Positions 34,385-39,686 of a stretch of 39,686 nt of DNA are shown in pieces. Below the pieces are notes generated by a model. That model did no database searches, had not been told where the DNA came from, and saw nothing but the letters and a program-made list of their open reading frames with translations. The stretch spans positions 1-39,686 of the forward strand of contig JAQIBS010000030.1 in the NCBI GenBank assembly GCA_027858965.1. Direction: 5' to 3'. Within the stretch, counting starts at the first letter, position 1. Each line of letters opens with the position of its first letter. The DNA is from Kiritimatiellia bacterium. Lineage in GTDB: Bacteria; Verrucomicrobiota; Kiritimatiellia; RFP12; UBA1067. Position numbers and translations under genes: made by a program.

Positions 34385-34410
34385 AGAAAGAGCAATTAAT
34401 TGTTCTTTCT
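34385..34410. promoter_or_regulatory. 26-bp near-perfect palindrome upstream of etfB (candidate operator)
   Basis: Half-site AGAAAGAGCAATT faces AATTGTTCTTTCT: 12 of 13 positions are Watson-Crick pairs and one is G-T. It ends 33 bases before the etfB start codon. No T-run follows. It may bind a dimeric regulator, for example a lactate-responsive one, or form an mRNA hairpin; this cannot be decided from the sequence. Confidence 0.5.
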
Positions 34411-34443
34411 AACCGCATAAGCGGCTACAGTAATTGGAGATAT

Positions 34444-35244
34444 ATGATCAATATTACAGTTTGTATTAAACAGGTGCCGGGAACCTCGGATGTGGAGGTC
34501 GATGAAAAAACCGGTGTACTGAAACGGGATGGCGTGGATTCAAAGATGAACCCCTTTGATTTGTTTGCCTTGGAGAGCGCTCTGCGCCTTCGTCAGCAGC
34601 AGGGAGGCAGCATCTCCGTAATTACGATGGGGCCGCCACAGGCTACGGCCATCGTTCATGAGGCATACATGATGGGAGCGGATGACGGTGCGATTCTGTC
34701 AGACCGTCGCTTTGCCGGTTCTGATGTTTTAGCAACTTCCTACACGCTCTCGCAGGGTATTTTGAAGCAGGGGTTGCCTGATCTGATTATCTGCGGAAAG
34801 CAGACTACTGATGGAGATACCGCCCAGGTGGGACCTGAGATCGCAGAGTTCCTTGATATTCCTCATGTAACGGATATCCGGCGCATTATTGAGCTGACCG
34901 ATACCACTATCACAGTGGAGATGGATATGTCGGATACCGTCGAGATTGCCAAAATAAAGCTTCCGGCGCTGATCTCTGTATCCAAGGATATCTATCAGCC
35001 CCGGCTGCCCTCATTTAAACTTAAGCTGGCAAGTAAGGATCGTGCTGTCAAAGTGCTGACGCTGGATGATTTTGACGATAAGGATGAGACGCATTATGGC
35101 CTGAATGGTTCTCCGACGCAAGTCAAGCGCATCTTTCCACCACCCTCCAATGATAGTCATGAAATGTGGGAAGAATCCGGTGTTGATGCTGCGGAACGCC
35201 TGTGCGAGCAGCTGATTGAAAAGAAATTTGTGGAGATAATTTAG
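34444..35244 (+). CDS. etfB: Electron-transfer flavoprotein beta subunit (EtfB/LctB-like)
   Basis: 266 residues, ATG with TTGGAGA upstream. The fold begins MINITVCIKQVPGTSDVEVD, and the FAD/nucleotide-binding stretch AYMMGADDGAILSDRRFAGSDVLATSYTLSQGI has the 'LSDR.FAGsD..ATS' pattern of the bifurcating ETF group rather than plain AMP-binding ETF (family knowledge). CGKQTTDGDTAQVGPEIAEFL is the conserved central block. It pairs with etfA, whose ATG starts two bases after this stop. In the Acetobacterium-type lactate dehydrogenase complex, EtfB holds the FAD at which NAD+ and ferredoxin electrons are joined. Cytosolic. Confidence 0.93.
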   Translation: MINITVCIKQVPGTSDVEVDEKTGVLKRDGVDSKMNPFDLFALESALRLRQQQGGSISVITMGPPQATAIVHEAYMMGADDGAILSDRRFAGSDVLATSYTLSQGILKQGLPDLIICGKQTTDGDTAQVGPEIAEFLDIPHVTDIRRIIELTDTTITVEMDMSDTVEIAKIKLPALISVSKDIYQPRLPSFKLKLASKDRAVKVLTLDDFDDKDETHYGLNGSPTQVKRIFPPPSNDSHEMWEESGVDAAERLCEQLIEKKFVEII

Positions 35245-35246
35245 TT

Positions 35247-36443
35247 ATGGCAAAGATTATTATTCATCAGGACAGGGTTAAGGATGTCGAGGCTGTACGT
35301 GCCTTGTGTCCCTTTAATGCAATTGATTATGTTAATGGTTATCTGCAAATTAATGCCGCCTGCAAAATGTGTCAGATCTGCATTAAGAAAGATGTGGATG
35401 GCATTTTTGAGTATGTTGAGGATGTTAAAGTCGAGGTAGATAAAGATTCGTGGAATGGGATCGCTGTTTATGCCGACCATCTTGATGGCGATATTTTTCC
35501 TGTTACATTTGAGTTGATCGGTAAGGCTAGAGAGCTGGCGGCCAAAATTAATAAACCGGTTTATGCTTTGATGCTCGGTGATAATATTGAAGAAAAAGCG
35601 GAGAAGTTGCTGCACTACGGTGTGGATGAAGTTTTTGTTTACGATGAAAAGGCGCTGAAACATTTCCGTATTGAGCCGTATGCCGCCGCATTTGAAGACT
35701 TTATTAATCATGTCAGGCCCTCCACTGTTTTGATTGGTGGGACTAATGTTGGCCGGTCGCTGGCTCCACGGGTTGCCGCGCGTTTCAGGAGTGGATTGAC
35801 CGCTGACTGTACGGTCCTGGATATGCAGGATAACACGGATCTGGATCAGATTCGTCCCGCATTTGGCGGCAACATTATGGCGCATATCAATACGCCCAAT
35901 CACCGACCACAGTTTGCCACGGTGCGTTATAAGATTTTTTCGGCCCCGGAGCGGGTGGATGAGCTTAACGGTAAGATCACAAAGATGGCGATTGATCAGG
36001 ATAAGCTCAAATCGAAAATCACGGTTCTGGAGGTTAAGTCCAAACCAAAAGAAGAGGGGATTGAAGAGGCTGAGGTCATTGTTGTAGCCGGCCGTGGTTT
36101 GAAAAAGGCGGAAGATATGGCTATGATTGAACGCCTGGCTGAACTGCTCCATGCTCAGCTGGCTGGAACCCGTTCGTTGATTGAAGCCGGCTGGCTTGAT
36201 CCTAAACGGCAGATCGGGCTTAGTGGTCGGACTGTTAAACCAAAATTAATTATTACCTGCGCTGTTTCCGGGGCAATTCAGTTTGTTGCCGGAATGAATA
36301 CAGCAGAGCATATCGTGGCGATTAATATGGATAAAAATGCCCCGATATTCAAGGCTGCGCATGTTGGAATTGTCGGCGATATTTATGAAATAATTCCGGC
36401 CTTAATAAAAAAAATAACAGCTGCAAAGGAGTGTGTTGCGTGA
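35247..36443 (+). CDS. etfA: Electron-transfer flavoprotein alpha subunit with N-terminal iron-sulfur domain (EtfA/LctC-like)
   Basis: 398 residues, longer than plain EtfA (~310-330) because of an N-terminal ferredoxin-like extension of about 65 residues. Cys21 in ALCPFNAI and Cys39, Cys42, Cys45 in CKMCQIC could ligate one [4Fe-4S] cluster. The rest is ETF alpha: [18 protein letters not shown] and the FAD-binding C-terminus [27 protein letters not shown]. This layout matches LctC of confurcating lactate dehydrogenases as I know it. Its last bases overlap the start of the dehydrogenase gene (GTGA). A 303-residue minus-strand open frame here is a shadow. Confidence 0.94.
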   Translation: MAKIIIHQDRVKDVEAVRALCPFNAIDYVNGYLQINAACKMCQICIKKDVDGIFEYVEDVKVEVDKDSWNGIAVYADHLDGDIFPVTFELIGKARELAAKINKPVYALMLGDNIEEKAEKLLHYGVDEVFVYDEKALKHFRIEPYAAAFEDFINHVRPSTVLIGGTNVGRSLAPRVAARFRSGLTADCTVLDMQDNTDLDQIRPAFGGNIMAHINTPNHRPQFATVRYKIFSAPERVDELNGKITKMAIDQDKLKSKITVLEVKSKPKEEGIEEAEVIVVAGRGLKKAEDMAMIERLAELLHAQLAGTRSLIEAGWLDPKRQIGLSGRTVKPKLIITCAVSGAIQFVAGMNTAEHIVAINMDKNAPIFKAAHVGIVGDIYEIIPALIKKITAAKECVA

Positions 36444-37840
36444 GTTACTCTGAAATAACATCACAGGATATTGAGTTTCTGGTTGCGCAGTGCGGCGCTG
36501 ACCGGGTTTATTGCGGCGATGCAATTAATGAAGATTTCTGTCATGATGAGCTCGGTGGAATCAACCGACGTCCTGATGTCATGGTTGAGGTGCTGAGCAC
36601 CGATGAAGTATCGAAAATCATGAAATATGCGCACGATCGTAATATCCCCGTGACTCCTCGCGGACAGGGGACCGGTCTTGTGGGGGCCTCCGTGACATTG
36701 CACGGTGGAATAATGCTAAATTTATGTAAGATGAATCATATTCTGGAGCTCGACGAAGATAACTTCACCTTAACCGTTGAGCCTGGTGTTCTTCTGATGG
36801 AAATCGGGGCCTTTGTGACCGAACACAATATGTTTTATCCACCTGATCCCGGTGAAAAGAGCGCCACCATCGGTGGTAACATCAATACGAATGCAGGCGG
36901 TATGCGTGCTGTGAAATATGGAGTTACCCGCGACTATGTGCGCGGCCTTGAAATTGTGTTGGCTGATGGAAAGGTTATGCAGATTGGCGGGAAGGTTGTT
37001 AAGAACAGCTCCGGTTACAGCCTTAAGGATATGATTGTCGGCTCGGAAGGTACCTTGGCTGTTGTGACCAAAGCAATTCTGCGTCTGCTGCCAATGCCCA
37101 AAAAGATGGTGAGTCTGCTGATTCCCTTTCCTGAACTGGAGATGGCCATTGATATGGTTCCTGCGATTATCAGGGCTGGATCAATTCCTACGGCAATTGA
37201 ATTTATGGAGCGAGATGTGATTCTGGCTGCCGAGGAATTTCTGGGTCGCAAGTTTCCTGATAACTCCGCTGATGCTTATTTGCTGTTGAGTTTTGATGGC
37301 AACAGCATTGAAGCGATTGAAGCAGACTACGAAGTGGTAGCGCATGCCTGTCTGGCCGCCGGTGCCCTTGATGTATTTATTTCGGATACCGAAGAGCGTA
37401 AAGAGGCAATCTGGAGCGCACGTGGTGCCTTCCTTGAGGCCATCAAGAGCTCAACCACCGAGATGGATGAATGCGATGTGGTTGTTCCCCGCAAAAGAGT
37501 TGCCGAGTTTGTGAAGTATACCCGTGAACTGCAAAAGAAGTTTGATATTCGTATTCGCAGCTTTGGTCATGCAGGAGATGGGAATTTGCATATTTATGTG
37601 CTGCGCGATCAGCTCTCTCAGGAGGTCTGGGATAAGAAGCTGAAAGATGCTTTTGAGTGTATGTACTCACATGCACGCGAGCTGGGCGGCCAGGTTTCCG
37701 GAGAGCACGGTATCGGATATGCAAAACGTCAGTATCTGGTTGAATCAATTGGAGAGTCCGGAATTGAACTGATGCAAAACATCAAGCTGGCCTTTGATCC
37801 TCAGAACATCATCAACCCCGGTAAGGTCGCCTTCAGTTAA
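36440..37840 (+). CDS. FAD-linked lactate dehydrogenase of the GlcD/LctD type
   Basis: 466 residues from GTG 36440. This start overlaps the etfA stop by four bases (GTGA) and has AAGGAG eight bases upstream; GTG 36431 is also in frame but falls on that Shine-Dalgarno. N-terminal PCMH-type FAD domain: [73 protein letters not shown]-terminal FAD-oxidase domain: [13 protein letters not shown] (substrate/metal His) and [14 protein letters not shown]. The family oxidises glycolate or D-lactate. The tight etfB-etfA-dehydrogenase order plus larA points to lactate oxidation coupled to NAD+ with ferredoxin (confurcation), pyruvate being the product that pflB could use. Confidence 0.93.
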   Translation: MSYSEITSQDIEFLVAQCGADRVYCGDAINEDFCHDELGGINRRPDVMVEVLSTDEVSKIMKYAHDRNIPVTPRGQGTGLVGASVTLHGGIMLNLCKMNHILELDEDNFTLTVEPGVLLMEIGAFVTEHNMFYPPDPGEKSATIGGNINTNAGGMRAVKYGVTRDYVRGLEIVLADGKVMQIGGKVVKNSSGYSLKDMIVGSEGTLAVVTKAILRLLPMPKKMVSLLIPFPELEMAIDMVPAIIRAGSIPTAIEFMERDVILAAEEFLGRKFPDNSADAYLLLSFDGNSIEAIEADYEVVAHACLAAGALDVFISDTEERKEAIWSARGAFLEAIKSSTTEMDECDVVVPRKRVAEFVKYTRELQKKFDIRIRSFGHAGDGNLHIYVLRDQLSQEVWDKKLKDAFECMYSHARELGGQVSGEHGIGYAKRQYLVESIGESGIELMQNIKLAFDPQNIINPGKVAFS

Positions 37841-37877
37841 TCCTGTCAGAAAATATTATCCTGTTACTTACTGCCTA

Positions 37878-37904
37878 TTTGGTTCCGGCTACGCTGGGTT
37901 AGGG
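37878..37904 (+). repeat. Tail-type repeat (TTTGGTTCCGGCTACGCTGGGTTAGG)
   Basis: Resembles 9062-9088 and the 3' ends of the three long structured repeats. It can form CCGGC-TAC-GCTGG (one G-T pair). Lies between the convergent dehydrogenase and alr genes. Confidence 0.6.
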
Positions 37905-37948
37905 TAATAGATTTGAGTCGCCTCAGAATTGATTATCTGTAATTGAAC

Positions 37949-39067
37949 TCAGATGTAACGCCGTTCGACGCGGTTGCCGAAAGAGCAGATGATTTCGTAG
38001 GGATGAGTGTTTTTCAGCTCTGCCCATGACTCAATTGTAATGCAGTTTGATTCAGTTGCCCCCAGGCATGTAACGTCATCACCCACCTGTGCTTCTGGCG
38101 CATCTTTTAATGATACGTTGGTGTAGTCCATTGAAACTCTTCCGATAATAGGGCACAATCGGTCGCGGATAATCACATTGCCCTGATTGGAGAGCGAGAG
38201 TGGAAGTCCGTCGGCATATCCTGCCGATATGGTGCCGATGCGGGTTTTCTCTTTGAGTTTGTAAGTATGCCCATATCCGATGCAGCTACCAGCCGGCAGT
38301 TTGCGTACAGCCGTCAGTCGTGTTTTTAATGAGATAGCCGGCTGAATAGGTATGGATCTGTTGCCTTCCGCATCAAAGGCGCCGTGTAGATTAATTCCCG
38401 TTCGTACCATGTTAAAGGGGGGGTGATATGATTCAGGGAAGTTATTGATAGCATCGCTGTTGGCTATATGCACATATTTAAAGTGTTTGCCTGCTTTACT
38501 CAACTGCATTAGCAAAGTTTTGAACTTGTTGATCTGCTCAAGTGTTACCGGTGATGTCCGTTCATAAGCCATAGAAAAATGCGAGAAAATACCCTCGCTG
38601 ATAAGTCCAGGCAACCCATGTGCTTTTGAGATTGTTTCATAGGCATCATTGTAGAGAATACCGAGTCGTCCCATGCCTGTATCAACCTTGAAGTGGACTG
38701 TTGCAAATTTATGAAGTTTTTCCGCGGTGCGGTTGATCAGCTGTGCACTCTCCAGACTTGCTACAGGGATGGTGATGCCGGCTTCAATCATCGGCTCAAC
38801 CTCCTCTGGCAGTATACTGCTCAGAATATGGATTGACCTTTCAAGCGGTAGCAGCTGAAGAGCCTCGTAAGGCTCAGCAACACCGAAACGCATTGCCCCT
38901 GCTTCTTTTAAGGTTTCGGCGATAGGCAGAACGCCGAGCCCATAAGAGTTTGCCTTTAAAACGGGCATAACTTCACAGGGAGAAACTTTGTTACTAACAG
39001 CATTAAAGTTGCTGGTTAGTACATCACGGCTGATCTCCAGCCAAACTCTGCGTGGTATCTTTTTCAT
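37949..39067 (-). CDS. alr: Alanine racemase
   Basis: 372 residues from ATG 39067; an in-frame TTG lies one codon upstream. PLP-dependent interconversion of L- and D-alanine for peptidoglycan. The PLP lysine is Lys38 in VMPVLKANSYGLG. The TIM-barrel middle has HFKVDTGMGRLGI and HIANSDAINNF. The C-terminal domain has the catalytic Tyr region GTISAGYADGLPLS followed by GRVSMDYTNVSL. The length is typical. Upstream sequence on the minus strand is AT-rich, with no clear Shine-Dalgarno. Convergent with the lactate dehydrogenase gene. Confidence 0.96.
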   Translation of the reverse strand: MKKIPRRVWLEISRDVLTSNFNAVSNKVSPCEVMPVLKANSYGLGVLPIAETLKEAGAMRFGVAEPYEALQLLPLERSIHILSSILPEEVEPMIEAGITIPVASLESAQLINRTAEKLHKFATVHFKVDTGMGRLGILYNDAYETISKAHGLPGLISEGIFSHFSMAYERTSPVTLEQINKFKTLLMQLSKAGKHFKYVHIANSDAINNFPESYHPPFNMVRTGINLHGAFDAEGNRSIPIQPAISLKTRLTAVRKLPAGSCIGYGHTYKLKEKTRIGTISAGYADGLPLSLSNQGNVIIRDRLCPIIGRVSMDYTNVSLKDAPEAQVGDDVTCLGATESNCITIESWAELKNTHPYEIICSFGNRVERRYI

Positions 39068-39255
39068 CAATATCTATTTTATCATATGACCGCCTTTGGA
39101 GGCAAGGTGTTGGATGACTGTGAAATGGGATTGTTTTTTGTTGAAAATTATCCGGTAAATAAATCGCTTGTGGCTGAGGGGCACTACATATATACTTTAA
39201 ACAGTATTTTCGAAGTGTTTAATTGTCTAACTTAATTAGAGTAAGAGGTTTGATT

Positions 39256-39600
39256 ATGACAAGGGCTATCAATTGGCTTGGTTCGGCGATGGTGTTTATA
39301 TGTGTTATGGGAATTACAGGGATCTCCCGGGCGGATACCTACATCTGGAATGGCCGCAGTTTAATTGATAGTAACTGGAGCTCCATAACGAACTGGAGTG
39401 CAGATGTTGCTCTTAACGGACAAACCCCGCCAGAGCAGATGACGCTCTTTACCTTCGATTCAATTATCGGCGAGGAATTTCTGGATTCATGGGTCATTCA
39501 AGGAGAAGGTCTGGAGCCGTATTCAACGCGGGTCAAGCGGGTCGGTAATACCCTTGTAATGACCGCCCATGCCAGCGGAACGTTGTTGATGCTCCGCTAA
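39256..39600 (+). CDS. Short secreted protein with strand-repeat-protein ends (possibly internally deleted)
   Basis: 114 residues from ATG 39256, with AGAGG six bases upstream; the open frame reaches back to 39223 but those residues precede the signal peptide. Signal about 1-26 (MTRAINWLGSAMVFICVMGITGISRA), then TYIWNGRSLIDSNWSSITNWS, the opening motif of the left-edge surface protein (QTWNGGGSDSNWSSDDNW). Only ~85 residues follow and it ends HASGTLLMLR, like the C-termini of the two long secreted proteins here. It may be a full-length gene shortened by an internal deletion, or a genuine small secreted protein. No known domain. Confidence 0.6.
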   Translation: MTRAINWLGSAMVFICVMGITGISRADTYIWNGRSLIDSNWSSITNWSADVALNGQTPPEQMTLFTFDSIIGEEFLDSWVIQGEGLEPYSTRVKRVGNTLVMTAHASGTLLMLR

Positions 39601-39661
39601 GGGTAGGCATGTCAATTTCTGCCGTTAATAATAAGAAGTTGAAAAATAGATAATTTTTTTA

Positions 39662-39681
39662 GGTTCTTCCGACTTTTGTGT
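39662..39681 (+). repeat. 20-base motif shared with 2596-2615
   Basis: GGTTCTTCCGACTTTTGTGT here, GGTTCTTCCGGCTTTTGTGT at 2596-2615: one mismatch in 20, same strand, both near surface-protein genes. It probably belongs to a longer dispersed repeat cut by the window edge. Confidence 0.5.
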
Positions 39682-39686
39682 GGGTA

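Larger units (their letters stand above)
34017..34443. other. Repeat-filled gap between larA and etfB
   Basis: No gene. It holds a GGCAAGT x4 tandem, a 13-bp x3 tandem, an imperfect pair GTGAATGATCAGG / CCTTGATCAGCAC (34227-34288), a GCCGCTCTGTGAGCGGC hairpin (about 34310-34326), CTACAAG heptads (34333-34367), a 26-bp palindrome and a CCGC-ATAA-GCGG hairpin just before etfB. Confidence 0.6.

Noticed and set aside
35241..36152. 303-residue minus-strand open frame
   Set aside because: It lies fully opposite etfA, whose domains and cysteine motif are clear; codon shadow.

Overview
The window looks like chromosomal DNA of an anaerobic PVC-group bacterium, most likely Kiritimatiellota or a close relative. 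This is inferred, not proven: no rRNA or marker phylogeny is present. The clues are several large secreted proteins with autotransporter-type beta-strand repeats, lamin-tail (LTD), CotH and LamG domains; fermentative enzymes (pyruvate formate-lyase, an Etf-linked lactate dehydrogenase module); and intergenic regions unusually dense in short repeats and hairpins.

Layout. 1-2309 (minus) is the N-terminal part of a beta-strand-repeat surface protein running off the left edge. 2310-3704 is gene-poor and holds the scar of a lost glycosylation locus (GT2 tail plus GT-C head). 3705-8930 is a 1741-residue CotH/LTD/beta-helix secreted protein. 9230-11689 is a second beta-strand-repeat protein. 12102-14515 is an LTD/PA14-like secreted protein broken by a frameshift. 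14793-17006 is pflB. 17121-17827 (minus) is a nucleotidyltransferase-fold protein with a 60-residue partner, possibly toxin-antitoxin-like. Then come der (minus), a secreted TPR protein (minus) and a secreted alpha/beta hydrolase (minus). Divergently lies a metX-metW fusion, followed by cysE (sulfur amino-acid synthesis). 26386-29986 is a three-gene periplasmic dehydrogenase module: Tat-exported small subunit, GMC flavoprotein and nine-haem cytochrome c. 30054-31673 (minus) is a discoidin/LamG secreted protein. 32736-37840 carries larA, etfB, etfA and an FAD lactate dehydrogenase. In this module LarA would interconvert lactate enantiomers, and LDH/Etf would oxidise lactate with NAD+, probably driven by reduced ferredoxin. 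alr (minus) and a short secreted protein end the window.

The most unusual content is non-coding. (1) Arrays with a strict 7-bp period start at or next to stop codons; in five genes the unit reads ACAGTNN in the sense direction. (2) Three ~125-bp copies of a structured repeat show paired changes in their stems, and one supplies the Shine-Dalgarno sequence of cysE. (3) A 96-bp inverted repeat, 87 of 96 positions identical, brackets the 6.4-kb dehydrogenase/cytochrome/LamG segment. (4) The LamG gene sits between the 3' end of the cytochrome gene and a decayed second copy of that 3' end. (5) Three secreted proteins share a C-terminal tail of the form GT followed by four hydrophobic residues, a possible undescribed sorting signal or terminal strand. 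No rRNA, tRNA, CRISPR array, integrase or transposase was seen.
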